A stretch of DNA of 64,000 bases from Impatiens glandulifera (lineage: Eukaryota > Streptophyta > Magnoliopsida > Ericales > Balsaminaceae): positions 85,422,846 through 85,486,845 of the forward strand of contig NC_061862.1 in assembly GCF_907164915.1 (NCBI RefSeq). Reading direction: 5' to 3'. The position numbers and the translations under genes were made by a program. The notes below the pieces were generated by a model. That model searched no databases. It worked only from the letters and a program-made list of their open reading frames with translations, and had not been told where the DNA came from. The first letter of the stretch is position 1; each line of letters opens with the position of its first letter. This document shows positions 37,568 to 48,779 of this stretch, piece by piece.

Positions 37568-38861
37568 GGCTGGCGAAGAGACCTGCTCGAAGAAAGGTTA
37601 TAGTATGTATGAAGATGGAAGAAAACTTGTCAATAATTTATATAGATGAAATGGCTTCTACTTCATTGAGCATTCTTTGAAGGCATTTTAACAAACACTT
37701 TTAAAAGTGGTAGTACTTAAATAGGTTGTAAATTAGTTTGAAGAAGCTTTGATGAAATGCGAACCATCTTGATGCATACCAAAGAACGTGATATCACGTG
37801 GTTACTTTTTTTAGGAGTCATCAAAATGTGATTTACAATTGATTCCTTTCTTCTTGTTAATTTTTTTATTATTATTTATTTTATAATTTTTTAAGACTTA
37901 GTTTGATTAAACTACTAAACTTGTAATGATGAGTTGATGACCCGTTACCATATTTTTGTAAGGATAATTTTGGTTGGGTTGGTTAACGAGTTTGATTTAA
38001 ATTTACATTTTACGAGTTCATAAATAATTTTGATTTACGATTCTAAGTAAATTATTAATTTTGATTGTGACAAATAATTTAGATTGTGTTGATTTAAATT
38101 TTGAGTCATTTTTAACTAAGTTAAATGATTAGCGCTATATTCTAACTCTATATCCGTTGTCCATTTTTTTTATATCTGGGAGAGAGTTTTCGTTCCTTTG
38201 TTTAACTCTAGAACATCTAATTTCTTCCGAGGTGTTGGAGTTCCTTCACTGTGGCGAGGCTACGCCTATCACAAATGCCTTTCTCAAAATCGTTTTTTCA
38301 AATTAACGCGTCCCTCTTTCTATTCCATCTCTTGGTTGAGAAAAATAACACATAATAAAATAAATAAAAGTAATTTTATTTTTGTGATCCGGGTTTGAGT
38401 TTGAGTGACTAACCCAACACAAATCACAAGTGATTTTATATAAAAAAATTAAATATATTTAAACTTTTACTTAACATGAAAACATCATGCCCAACCTAAC
38501 AATAGCTAGAAGAATGTAAGTTAGATGAACAAGAACAAAAACATAGATGTCAATGAAATGGTAGGTTTACTATATTTAATATGCTTTGTCTCATTTACAT
38601 GAACTTTTAATATTTGGGATGAATTAAGTTTAGATAGATTGTTTTCAAAATACATTAGAAAAAAAAGTTAATTTATCTTAAAAAAAGTGAATCACATTTT
38701 TTCAATTACTTACACTGGTAATCATAAATAAATATGTGATATTATTGAGAAACATTTATTATTTCTAATGATATTAGTATTAGGATTGAGAAGAAAATGC
38801 AATATGTTAGATAAAGAATTAGATAATTTATTATTAATGAAAGAGTACAAATCAAACATAT
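37568..38861. other. Spacer between X8 gene and tRNA-Leu
   Basis: Includes the minus-strand X8 promoter. A plausible TATA is the minus-strand reading of TTTATATAGATG near 37637-37646. The rest is AT-rich and shows nothing recognisable. Confidence 0.35.
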
Positions 38862-38887
38862 GACAGTTTGGCCGAGCGGTCTAAGGT

Positions 38888-38940
<53 letters not shown>

Positions 38941-38941
38941 G
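38862..38941 (+). tRNA. tRNA-Leu (anticodon UAG)
   Basis: The acceptor stem GACAGTT pairs with AGCTGTC (one G-T). The D-arm carries the A box TGGCCGAGCGGTCTAAGG. The anticodon stem CCAGA/TCTGG encloses the loop TTTAGGC, with anticodon TAG. The long variable arm TCCGAAAGGGCG marks class II Leu, and the T-arm GTGGGTTCAAATCCCAC carries the B box. A T-run just downstream (38944-38949) fits pol III termination, and upstream CAA triplets (38849-38856) fit plant tRNA genes. The base after the acceptor stem (discriminator, 38941) is G, whereas leucine tRNAs normally have A73. Confidence 0.93.
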
Positions 38942-39252
38942 ATTTTTTATTTTTTACACTTTTCAGAAATTGGTGTTTTCTCTAATTGAATTTGGTTTTA
39001 TTTCAGTAATTAACTAAAAGAATCTAATGTCACCAGCTTTTTATAAGGTATTTAATCTGTTAAAGAAGAAACCTTCAAATTAGTTGAAAATAGACCTAAG
39101 TTTGGAATATCAAAATATGATTTTGAGATATTAAACACTAATAAAACCATCTCAATTATATAGGGAAAACAAAGTTCTCATTTCTTTATAAACCACATAA
39201 TAATAATTCACAATAACTTTACAATCACCAATGAACCAAATGGGAATAAATC

Positions 39253-40044
39253 TCATTTTCCAGGTGCGAAATTGGTGGCATAAGACCAAGCATTGTTGTT
39301 AACAGGGTCTGCAAGGTGATCAGCTAGGTTCTCCAATGGACCTTTTCCAGTTACTATGGCTTGAACAAAGAATCCAAACATAGAAAACATAGCTAGTCTA
39401 CCATTCTTGAGCTCCTTTACTTTGAGCTCTGCAAAAGCCTCCGGGTCATCAGCTAAACCTAATGGGTCAAAGCTCCCACCCGGGTATAGTGGGTCAACGA
39501 CCTCACCAAGTGGTCCACCAGCAATGCGGTATCCCTCAACGGCTCCCATCAAGATCACTTGGGTAGCCCAAATGGCCAAGATGCTCTGGGCATGGACCAA
39601 ACTTGGGTTACCAAGATAGTCCAATCCACCATCACTAAAGATTTGAGATCCAGCTTTGAACCAGACGGCCTCGCCAAATTTAACACCGTTGCGAGCCAAA
39701 AGCTCGGGGAAGACACAACCCAATGCACCCAACATGGCCCATCTAGAGTGAATGACCTCTAGCTCACGGTTCTTGGAAAATGTCTCTGGGTCAGCTGAGA
39801 GTCCAGCAGTGTCCCACCCATAGTCACCAGGGAATTCTCCAGTGAGGTAGCTTGGGGCCTCACCTGAGAATGGTCCCAAGTACTTGACACGGTCTGGGCC
39901 ATACCATGGGCTGCCTGAGGAGGCTACTTTCTTGGTCACGGTTTTCCTCATTGTGATACGTCCAGTGCCAATCACCTCAGGGGAGAGTTTAACCGCGGTT
40001 CCGGCGAAGGAAGGGGAAGAAAGAGCCATGGTGGAGGCAGCCAT
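39253..40044 (-). CDS. LHCB1: Chlorophyll a/b-binding protein of LHCII type I (copy 1), chloroplast
   Basis: An intronless 263-residue pre-protein; length and sequence match Lhcb1. [11 protein letters not shown] starts the transit peptide, and the mature N-terminus RKTVTKK carries Thr residues in the region phosphorylated during state transitions. WYGPDR (47-52) is the LHCII trimerisation motif. Helix B has ELEVIHSRW, with E96, H99 and R101 as chlorophyll/ion-pair residues. Helix A has [10 protein letters not shown], with E211, N214 and R216. Further ligands are Q228 and H243. It binds chlorophyll a, b and carotenoids in the thylakoid and feeds photosystem II. It differs from copy 2 at 8 positions, mostly in the transit peptide. 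SPSF plus WYGPDR separates it from Lhcb2/Lhcb3. It is divergent from copy 2 across 9 kb of transposon-filled DNA. Confidence 0.97.
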   Translation of the reverse strand: MAASTMALSSPSFAGTAVKLSPEVIGTGRITMRKTVTKKVASSGSPWYGPDRVKYLGPFSGEAPSYLTGEFPGDYGWDTAGLSADPETFSKNRELEVIHSRWAMLGALGCVFPELLARNGVKFGEAVWFKAGSQIFSDGGLDYLGNPSLVHAQSILAIWATQVILMGAVEGYRIAGGPLGEVVDPLYPGGSFDPLGLADDPEAFAELKVKELKNGRLAMFSMFGFFVQAIVTGKGPLENLADHLADPVNNNAWSYATNFAPGK

Positions 40045-40119
40045 CTTATGTGGAAAATAAGATTTGTAAGCTAAATTGCTTAAAATAGTTAGTTAGGTTG
40101 ATGAAATCGAGAGGATTTG

Positions 40120-40290
40120 TAGTATGTATTTATATGTCATGAAATGAACTTGGGTTCTTATCTACAATATATCTTATGATATCTCTATCTTTCTCCTCAT
40201 TGGATATTTGGATTCTATTTTTGTTTGAATCTTTGTACATCCACCAGTTGGCATTTTCTAAGCCACCAGCTCCTTAGATTTTTTTCTTAT
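40120..40290 (-). promoter_or_regulatory. Lhcb1 copy 1 promoter
   Basis: On the minus strand: TATAAATA at 40134-40127, an I-box GATAAG near 40160, repeated GATA motifs around 40170-40195, a CCAAT box just above 40200, and AAAAAAATCT (40285-40276), which fits CCA1-type sites known from Lhcb promoters. CTGGTGGCTTAG (near 40260-40275) is shared with copy 3 (CTGGTGGCGTAG). Known for the family: GATA and clock elements give light and circadian control. Here the function is inferred. Confidence 0.65.
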
Positions 40291-40604
40291 GACTCTCATC
40301 CATCATTTATGGATTCTTTTTGTAGGCTTTGTGAGTGCATGTGAATAATTGGTTTAATCTCATGTCCGGCCAATCTAAATCTAAATTTTGTGGGCATTAA
40401 AATTGGAAATAATTTTTGTATTGAGAATTAATAATTAACAAAAAATAAAAAAAAATAAAAAAAAAATATTCGAATTAAATATATAATAATAATATTTCAT
40501 ATATAAAACATTTTATAATATATATAAAAATATTAATATAATAAGTTGTAAGTGAAAAAAATACAATAATTAAAGACTTTGAAAATATACTTTTTACATT
40601 TTTT

Positions 40605-42625
40605 AAGGCAAATATTTCAATTAAGTCATCATATTCTAAATATATTCTAAATGTTCTAAATATTTCTTTTCAATTAATATCATCGATAATCCATTTAATT
40701 TTTCTTATGACATTATACTTTGTAAGTAAGTACGGTTTATCAACTTCAACTTAGAAAAATTTATATATGCCGAAACAATAATAACCGGTATAGTTAACAA
40801 AATTCGATAAACGATCCTTACATTTTGAAAACAACATACTTCCCATAATGATTTTGTAAAATTAAGGATGGCAATCGGTCTTTTTACTTCTCCCAGTAAC
40901 ATTGTCTTTAAATTACTGAGCTTTTTAAATAATTCATCCCCATCAATGTCCATTTATTGGTTGTGTTTCAAGAAATTTTCTAATTTAGTGCAATCCTTCA
41001 TCATTTGCTCTTCACTAACACTTTTGAATTTTCTATTGAACAAAATTCCAAAGAGTTTTTCAAAACGTTCAAATTGTTGAAACTGATCCCGAAGCGATGT
41101 AAGAGACTGGTCTATAATGCGGAAAAAAAAATGCAATTCTAAATTTATCCTCATGATTGATTAGCATTGGTATAATCATTCACACCCTCATCAAATTTCT
41201 TCGGTCTTTAAAAAACTCATTTTTGAATAAACACTAGATCAATACTCACTTTACGTGCAAATGATAGATACCTCCATCAAATCTTCAAAACCACATTCTC
41301 TAACATTTCCAAAATATAAAATGAGCTCTTTCATTCTTGTAATTGCATAATCAATTTCCATATCTTCTTGTTGAAGAAATTTACTAACACGATTAACTTT
41401 GTCTAAAAGTTTGTACAAAATACATAAACTAATCAAGAACTCAAAATCTTCTAAAGTATACATTCACAATCCTTTAGCTTCTACCCTCCTAATTTGATCA
41501 TGCTTTTCTGTAATAGATAAATCAACCAAAGCATCTCTAAACTCGACTACTTAATTTTTTATTATTGCTCTAACGCTTTCAATACGGCTTTCCCAACGAG
41601 TCGTCGATAAGGGCTTTGTTGTCAAATTCTTCACAAATGTTTTAAGAAGATCTCACCGTTGTGTTGAACCCGAAAACAATGTATAAATCTTTCGTAAATA
41701 TCCAAAACAATCTTTTGCTTGGTCACAAGATTTTGCAATATCACATATAACAAGGTTTAAACTATAATATCCACACATAATATAAAATGCTCTAGGATTT
41801 ACATCAAGTAACCTTTTTTTTGTACACCTTGATGTTTACCTTTCATATTGGCCATTGTCATAACCTTGTCCGCTTATATCATCGATGTTGAGGTGAAGTT
41901 CAATCAAAACATCTTCTAGTCGTTTCAAAAGTCCAAGCCCCGACGTGTCTTCAACATTTATAAACCCAAGAAAGAACTCATGCACCTTGACAATAATATC
42001 ATGATCAATATCCACACATCTTACAGCAATAGTCATTTGTTTTTGATGACTTATATTTGGGATACAGTCTATAATAATGGAAAAATATTTAACTTTTGAA
42101 ATCTTCTTGAGAATTTTTTATCTCTTTCGCCAACAAACTTATCAATTCATTTTGAATTTTGTGGCTAAGATAATGATAGTGATTTTTTTATCTACCATTA
42201 ATTGAAGGTGTTCTTTAATAGTAGAATCAAGTTCCGCGAAAAATTCAATAAGTTGATAAAAAAGTCCATAATAATCCTCATAAATCTTCTCACTAGTCCC
42301 ACGAAAAGGCAAATTATTTTGTGAAAGATATTTCACACTCCCAATTATTCGAGTTAGTATCAACTTTTAACGATTTCTTTCTTTGTTGATTAGTTTTTCC
42401 CTCTTATTGTCCATTGTTGTAGCATTTTTCCAATTTATTACATCTTAAAACATTGATGAAGTGTTCTGAATTACTTTCATGGTCTTTAATCCTTGGAAAA
42501 GGTTGCTACAATCATTATTTTCATCTCCGGCCAAATCACTTGTCATAGTATTATGCTTAAATAATTTTCAATAAAAACAAAAGACATTATTCAACTCATT
42601 TGAATAAACACATCATTTTCTTTCT
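40605..42625 (-). pseudogene. TTF/ZMYM1-type hAT transposase A, middle and C-terminal part
   Basis: On minus, from high to low coordinates: ELNNVFCFY.KLF (about 42595-42560), RIIGSVKYLSQNNLPFRG (42350-42297), then a core with SGQGYDNG (41874-41850, the family's DGQGYDNGANM-like box), the segment MKELILYFGNVRECGFEDL, and the dimerisation end FQNVRIVYRILLTIPV..FSKLKLI (40830-40730). SIMS, a stop (TAA), EKLNGLS follows. Many stops and frameshifts make it dead. The N-terminal zinc-finger part is at 44490-44920, separated by a LINE. Confidence 0.83.
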
Positions 42626-44492
42626 TGTTTTTCACTGTTGTGAGCGTGAATGATATTCATGGAGGTTTCTTCAAGAGTAAAAGGGAGTAAGGCAAGGAGA
42701 CCTTATATCTCCTTACCTATTCGTCTTAACAATGAAAATTCTTGACTGCATTTTTAAAATGCTTATGAGAAGTTATCATTTCAAATTTCACCCGTACTAC
42801 AAAGAATAAGCAATTACCCATATATGTTTTGTAGATGATCTATTTTTTTTGCCTTATGCGGATGTTGAATCTGTTAGTATAATCAAAAAAGCTCTAATAA
42901 TCTTTTTGAGTATTACATGTTTATACATCGATGAGGACAAAAGTCAAGCTTTCTATGGAGGGGTTAATGAAGAAATGAAGGAAAACATATGTAATATTAT
43001 GGGAATCAAGGAAGCTGAACTACTAGTGAAATACATTGGAGTAACCTTGTCATCAAAATAACTCTGATATAATCACTTCATACAATTGGTAGAAAATATT
43101 AGAAATTCTATCTTGGGCTGGACTACAAAAAAATTGTCTTATGCAGGTAGAATCGAGCTCGTTAAAAGAGTCATCTTTGAAATTATTGACTACTGGGCAC
43201 AAAAGATAGTCATCCCCAAAAAAGTAATGGTTGAACTAGATAGAATCATGAGAGATTACGTCTGGGGAACACAAGGCAGATGGTGCAAAAATGTCAAATG
43301 GGAGGATGTTTACATTCCCATAGAAGAAGGCGGACTAGGAATAAAAAGTTGTGTTGAATGGAACAAAGCCCTCACCTTCAAGAACCTATGGGCGTTGGAG
43401 CAGAAAGCGGACTCTCTATGGGTCAAATGGGTGCATACAAGATTTATGAAAGAATAACAGAGGATTTGGACACGAAATATCAATGAAAGAATGACATGAT
43501 CATTAAAGAAGATCCTAAAAAAAAAAGATGCCTCTCAAAATATTTTTATTATGTTCAAAGAAGAAATGCAAGGAAGTAGAGTTAGAAGAGAATGCATCAA
43601 GTGCTCATTTATAGACGTCTATGAAGGTAAATGTGATTCACTTTTGAGGCGCATTCTAGAAAATGATATAATCATAAACCTAATGAGGCAGGAGTAACCC
43701 AATGAAAGAAATGATGAATAATGTTGGAAAATAGAAAGCAACAAGAAGTTCATTATAGAAAAGGCATGAGAAATGGTTAAAACAAGTGGACATGAGCCAA
43801 ATTGACATAATATGGTATGGTCTCCAAAGATTAATCCTCGTCACTAATTTATTCTCTAGCTGGTATATAGGAAAAAATTGACAATAAAAGACAGAATTTA
43901 AAAATACATAAACATTCCTGATATCAACTGTGTCCTATGTTCAGGAGTTGAGAAAAACATCAACCATTTATTTGGGGAATGATATTTTGTAATACAAATC
44001 TGGAGGAGGTATGCTGCAAACATGAAAACCATCAACTTTCCAGGCACATTAGAGAAGAAATCCAATAGTAGATGAAGAATAAAGCAAAAGGAAGATTCTT
44101 CTATGTAAGTATGCTGAAATGCTACTTTAAAACAGTAATCTATAATATCTGGAAAGAAAGAAATTCAAGAACTCACAGTGGAAGAAGTAAAACTGTTGAA
44201 GATATTTAGGGAGATAGAACTTCATATGGAAATGCACACATTCAATCCTAGAGAGGAATCGAAAGAAATGAAGATAATAGAAATCTCTACCAGATATGTG
44301 TTATTTCATTTGAGAAAGTCACAAGTGGAATCAAAGTAAAAACGTTATAGACGCTAATTGATTATTGTTGATGTTTGTAATTTAGTTCTTGTTTCACTGT
44401 CAAATCTAAAAATTATCTAGATCTGATCTTAATTTTTTTCCCTTTCTTGTTTTTTTTTAATGAAATGACACTAAGCTGTTTTCAAAAAAAAA
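42625..44492 (+). mobile_element. 5'-truncated L1-type LINE inserted in transposase A
   Basis: Reverse transcriptase fragments in order: GGFFKSKR then GVRQGDLISPYLFVL (about 42690-42730), the catalytic FVDDLFF (42826-42848; YxDD-type box with both Asp kept), and LVKYIGVTLSSK (43024-43060). Then WTTKKLSYAGRIELVKRVIF (43119-43180), VWGTQGRW and EEGGLGIKS. A zf-RVT remnant (CVLCSG..NHLFGECYF) sits at 43930-43990. The 3' end ATGAAATGACACTAAGC is followed by a poly-A (44484-44492). Several stops are present. It splits the minus-strand transposase exactly where FSSNFYV should continue. No convincing target duplication was found. Confidence 0.85.
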
Positions 44493-44920
44493 GAAACATA
44501 AAAATTAGAGGAAAAACATCTCCCACTTATATTATCCTTAAAAAAAATTTCTTTTAAAATCTTAATAGGACCTCGTTGAATTAACATTATCCTTTTTAAA
44601 TATTGATACTTCCCCCACAATCCTAGATCATAATTAACATCAACATCATTTTCAAATTCAAACATAGAGGTAAATTCTTCATTAACATATTTATCCCCAA
44701 TATTAACATTCATAGTCATGTGTTTTTCAAGTATCTCATCTTCAATTCTATTATTTTCTTCATTATCCACTTCATCCTCAAAATTACTAATAAGTTGTTC
44801 CAATAATTCATCTACTACTCTTACAATATCATTTTCTTCATTTCCATATTGATTCAAAGGTAGAGAACTTTGATTTTTTGCATTGAACCCACTAATACTT
44901 CTGTAATTGCCTCGTGTCAT
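44493..44920 (-). pseudogene. TTF/ZMYM1-type hAT transposase A, N-terminal part
   Basis: A minus-strand frame from the ATG at 44920. It has an Asp/Glu/Asn-rich leader, then VNYDLGLWGKYQYLKRIMLI, QRGPI and DNISGRCFSSNFYV, the conserved TTF-type zinc-finger-proximal region of plant ZMYM1-like hAT transposases (usual form P.DPG.W......D.LV.RGP and FS..Y). The frame ends in the poly-A of the LINE. Together with 42625-40605 it is one broken gene of about 2.4 kb. Confidence 0.75.
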
Positions 44921-45845
44921 TTCTTGATGTTTCTTTTACAAGCACACGACTCATATTTTCGAAACCTTATTCGATTTTTATCATTTATAATTTTCTTCAT
45001 CATTTAAACCTAAAATATTTAAACTAATTTATAAATTCTAAAGTTAATAATAAATTAATGCATTAAGTAAGATTATTTAACTAGATCTAGACTTAAAAAA
45101 ATGAAAAAAATACTTGGTGACAAGGTTAAATGATATGTTTTTCGTAATTTTAAAGTCTAATTTGATAATATTAGTGATATATAGTCTGATGTCTCTACAA
45201 TAAGAAAAATATAATGATAGATGTTTTAAAAGTATTAAAAGATTAGGAAGATAAACATAAAAATATATTTTTTTTTAAATAAATAAGTGCATCAATAACA
45301 TCATTACCTCAATTAGATGTTGTAAACTTGAAAATTGATATAAGAGAGAAGTTAAAAAATACGAAATATGTGGACAAACAATATTAGCATAGAAATTACG
45401 ACCGTAATAGTAGGGATTTAGGGTTAGAAATTATTAGATTAGAAACTTATAATATAAATATAAAATTAAGGTCGAAATTGTAGGGTTTAGGATTAGAAAA
45501 TTACGACAATAATATTATGTTAGAAAAGTGCGACAATATTACAAGAGAAAAGAGCGTGAAATATAATTAATTAATTATACAATTAATATTTATATATAAT
45601 ATAATATAAAATGAAATATAAATAGTTAATATATTATAATACAGAAAGAGATAAAAAAATTATATATATAAAAAAATTAATAATATAATATATAATTAAT
45701 AATACTATTATATATATTAAAAAAATGGCGGCCATGAAAGTGGGGGCCTATGTAGTTAGGTTGCCTTATCTCCTTACCCTAGGGCCTATGCAACTGCTTA
45801 AGTTATCTTATCTGAGAGACTATGCAACTGCATCGTTTATCAAAT
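44921..45845. other. AT-rich spacer with hAT-terminal relic
   Basis: Mostly AT-rich. 45725-45830 is GC-richer, with GGGGGCCTATG and AGGGCCTATGCAACTGC repeats, resembling the GGGCC-type ends of ZMYM1-like hAT elements. It may mark the junction between transposases A and B. Confidence 0.4.
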
Positions 45846-46227
45846 TTTGTTGACTATACGGATTACTGTTGTTTCGATAGAGAGAAGTTTTTCTAAGTTA
45901 AAGTTGATAAAGAGTTACTTACGAAGTACAATATCATAAGAAAATAGAGGTGTTCAATATTTGGTCTGAACCGAATATCCGACCGAATTCGAATAAACCG
46001 AATTCGAATTTCATTTTCGGTTTTCGAATCGAATTTCAAACCAATTCGAATTCAAATACGGTTTTCGAATTGATTTTCGAGTTTGAGTTTTAACTCGAAA
46101 ACCAAACTGAAAATCGAATTCATTTATTTATTATTTATTTTTCAAACTTAGTTTAAGAAAAAGTTCAAAATAATCAAATTAGAATATTTTGAACTAAAGA
46201 TTTAATAATAAAAAAGAAGGTAACAAA

Positions 46228-46299
46228 AATACAAGTTGTTTAGTGGTAAAATAGTACCTTGCTATAGTACAGATTTGAGTTCAATTCTTGGCTGGTGCA
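46228..46299 (+). repeat. tRNA-Gly(GCC)-like relic in MITE copy 1
   Basis: TTTAGTGGTAAAATAGTACC, then TTGCTATAGTACAGA and GAGTTCAATTCTTGGCTGGTGCA follow plant tRNA-Gly(GCC) along its length. The anticodon is changed (GCC to GCT) and the stems are weakened. I regard it as a relic and not a working tRNA. Confidence 0.75.
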
Positions 46300-46753
46300 A
46301 TTTATTTTGAGTTATGCTAGTTTAAAAAATAAAAAAAACCGAATTCGGTTCGGTTTAATTAAAATTTATTTGAATTTGGTTCAGTTTTCGAATTTGCTAA
46401 AAAAAATAAAAATTCTAATAAACCGAACTGAGGAACTCGAATAACCCGAAAACTGAACCGATGAACACCCCTAGGGGTGTTCAATATTTGGTCTAAACCG
46501 AATATCCGACCGAATTCGAATAAATCGAATTCGAATTTCATTTTCGGTTTTCGAATCGAATTTCAAACAAATTCGAATTCAAATACGGTTTTCGAATTGG
46601 TTTCGAGTTTGAGTTTCAACTCAAAAACCAAACCGAAAACGAATTCATTTTTTATTTTTTTTATTTTTTATTTTTTATTATTTATTTTTCCAAACTTAGC
46701 TTAAGAAAAAGTTCAAAATAATCAAATTATAATTAAAGAAAAAGAAAATAAAA

Positions 46754-46824
46754 GTATCAATGGTCTAGTGGTAGAATAATACCATGCCACGGTATAAACT
46801 TGGGTTCGATTCTTGGCCAGTTCA
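46754..46824 (+). repeat. tRNA-Gly(GCC)-like sequence in MITE copy 2
   Basis: A 71-nt stretch with a near-intact A box (TGGTCTAGTGGTAGAATA), an anticodon arm with GCC (CATGCCACG) and a canonical B box (GGGTTCGATTC). The acceptor stem (GTATCAA against CCAGTTC) no longer pairs properly. The pol III promoter boxes could still be active, but the tRNA fold is probably broken. Confidence 0.8.
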
Positions 46825-46941
46825 ATTTATTTTGAGTTATGCTAGTTCCAAAAATTAAAAAAAAACGAATTCAGTTCGGTTTAATTAAAATTTATTCGAA
46901 TTCGGTTCGGTTTTCGAATTGGCTAAAAAAAATAAAAATTC

Positions 46942-47185
46942 AAATAAACCGAACCGAGAAACTCGAATAACCCGAAAACCGAACCGATGAATAAACACCC
47001 CTATAAGAAAGATTAAATGGATTATCGATGATATCAATTCAAGAGTGTTTAGAACAATTAAAATAAACCGAACCGAGGAACTCGAATAACTCGAAAACCG
47101 AACCGATGAACACCCTTAAACACCCCTATAAGAAAGATTAAATGGATTATCGATGATATCAATTCAAGAGTGTTTAGAACAATTA
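46942..47185 (+). repeat. Tandem duplication of ~120 bp spanning the MITE edge
   Basis: 46942-47060 is repeated at 47061-47185. Both copies hold the MITE end (AACCGAACCGAGRAACTCGA), the TSD ATAAGAAA and the adjoining transposase sequence up to AATTAAAATA. The second copy has six extra bases at the MITE end. The duplication therefore happened after the MITE inserted. Confidence 0.92.
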
Positions 47186-47351
47186 AAATATGATAACTTA
47201 ATTGAGAGAAGTATATTTTCATAGTAGTTAATTATTATGGTATCTTTTTTCAAATACGAGAGATATTATTGTTATATATTTATTTTGAATATATATCTTG
47301 TTATTATAAATTTATAATTATTAATTCTAAAAAAAATTATAAAAATTATAA

Positions 47352-48175
47352 AAATTTTAGAGGCCACAAAATTTAAATTTGTATTAGGCCCCAATTCGTG
47401 CCGGCCCGGCAATGCAACATGTTTCAAGGCCCCCAAATTTTTAATTTTTAGTATATAATATTATTTATTATATATTATAAAGTACCTATTTTATATATTT
47501 ATTTCCTTATAACACTCTAACTTTCTCTCAATATTATATATAAAAATATTTTTTTTCTTTTCATATTATATAATAATATATTACTTATTTCTCTATATAT
47601 ATATCATATATATATATATTAATTTTTTTTCTCTAAATATTATATCTAATATACTTCTTTCTATAAATAGATTTTATTATTTTTATAGCATTTTTTTATC
47701 CTTAATATTATGCTTATTTTCTATCTATCTCTATTATAACTCTTTCACGTCACTAATCCTAATTATATTATTTATATTGTATCAGTCTTTTCATCTCTAA
47801 TATTTTAAAGTTTTTTATCATTATATTTTCATGTTTTTAAATTTTTTTATTTGTTCTTATTCTTATGTTTATCTTCATAATCTTTTCTCATTTTAAAATA
47901 TCTATCATATTTTTTTCATTATAGAAACATCATACACAATATATCACAAATATGATTAAAGAAGGCTTCAAAATTATCAAAAGCATATAAATATCTACCA
48001 CCATATGTATATTTTTCTTTTTTTTAAATCATTAATCTAGTTATATATATATTTTAATTTGTATATTTAATATACTTTTTTTTTATAAAATGTACAACTA
48101 TTATTTTAATTTTGGGGGCCACAACATTTGAATTTGCATTGGACCTCCCAACCCTCGGGGCCGGCCTGCGGGGCT
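47352..48175. repeat. hAT-type GC-rich terminal sequences flanking an AT-rich core
   Basis: AGGCCACAAAATTTAAATTT..GTGCCGGCCCGGC (47360-47411) recurs in the same orientation as GGGCCACAACATTTGAATTT..GGGGCCGGCC (48116-48168). These look like 3' ends of ZMYM1-like hAT elements, the first belonging to transposase B. The core 47430-48100 is AT-rich. Its start (AAGGCCCCCAAATTTTTAAT) and end (TTTTAATTTTGGGGGCC) are inverse of each other, like a short internally deleted derivative. Confidence 0.55.
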
Positions 48176-48425
48176 GCGGGCACCCCACGGTCATGGACCT
48201 CCGATTCCATTCAGAGTTCTTCCAGTGAGAATCGAAATCGTGACATTTTGATTTCCTAAGTCGACTATTTCTTCTTGACTGCCTTGTTGTGTTACTAATA
48301 TACAAGTTCTACATCCATATGTGCCCTAACATTCTTATGTGGGTTGTTTGATGTGAAGTATTGAATCCATAACCTTGTAAACATAAATTTATGTGCTCTA
48401 TCATTGAGTTATGAGTCTTTACTTT
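48176..48425 (-). repeat. SINE-like copy plus a second tRNA-like head
   Basis: 48176-48300 aligns with the 9.8-kb repeat (CACCCCACGGTCATGGACC; TTCCAGTGAGAATCGAAATC; GTGACATTTTG). On minus, 48425-48355 reads CATAACTCAATGATAGAGCAC and later GGTTATGGATTCAATACTTC, again with A-box/B-box spacing. Both are tRNA-derived relics. Confidence 0.45.
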
Positions 48426-48779
48426 TTTTTTTTCCCTAAAACTAAATGGGGGGTTTTAATGGGTGTCTTTGATCCTCAAATAAGCAACTTATGAACTTGA
48501 TTACATAACCAAAAGAAGTTAGATCGCCTATATTTCAAAATCTCAGTCATTTTGAAATTTTAACCATTGTGTTTTAAGAACAATCTTAATATTTATGTAC
48601 AAATTACACTAATTATAGCTTTAAAGGTAAATTTGATATGTAGTTCAGAAATATTTGGTTTTCATATAGTGTCATGATTGATGTTAAGGACTTCCTTTAG
48701 TTCTGAAATTATTGTTTATTCTTTGTGAAAGGAATAATGTAGACCACAAAAATAAAATTAAAATGTAGACCACAAAACT

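Larger units (their letters stand above)
45944..47002. mobile_element. Head-to-tail pair of hAT-type MITEs with 8-bp TSD
   Basis: Copy 1 is 45944-46472 and copy 2 is 46473-47002. Each starts (A)GGGGTGTTCAATATTTGGTC and ends GATGAACACCCCT or close to it, an inverted terminal repeat. The junction AACACCCCTAGGGGTGTT is a perfect palindrome. Both carry CCGAATTCGAA/TTCGGTTCGG subterminal repeats and, inside, a tRNA-Gly-like segment. The whole pair is flanked by the perfect 8-bp duplication ATAAGAAA (45936-45943, 47003-47010), and its removal restores the transposase B frame. Confidence 0.92.
45846..47215 (+). pseudogene. TTF/ZMYM1-type hAT transposase B, C-terminal end, split by a MITE pair
   Basis: The plus frame reads ILLTIRITVVSIERSFSKLK, then LIKSYLRSTIS, TAA, then E (up to 45943). 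The MITE pair follows, and the frame continues from 47003 with RLNGLSMISIQECLEQLKYD and NLIERSIFS. This is the hAT dimerisation end of the same family as transposase A, in the opposite orientation. It shares the TAA that replaces the usual Gln codon in S-Q-E. The N-terminal part is absent. Confidence 0.85.

Noticed and set aside
39407..39762. Open frames antisense to Lhcb1 copy 1 (also 56794-56982 and 48992-49186)
   Set aside because: They are mirror frames of a conserved codon-biased gene, recurring at equivalent places in the copies; no independent support.
42590..44520. Target-site duplication for the LINE at 42.6-44.5 kb
   Set aside because: AAACACATCA on the left and AAACATAAAA on the right are only loosely alike; not convincing as a duplication.
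46754..46824. Functional tRNA-Gly gene
   Set aside because: The acceptor stem no longer pairs and the sequence lies within a MITE; treated as a tRNA-like relic with possibly usable promoter boxes.
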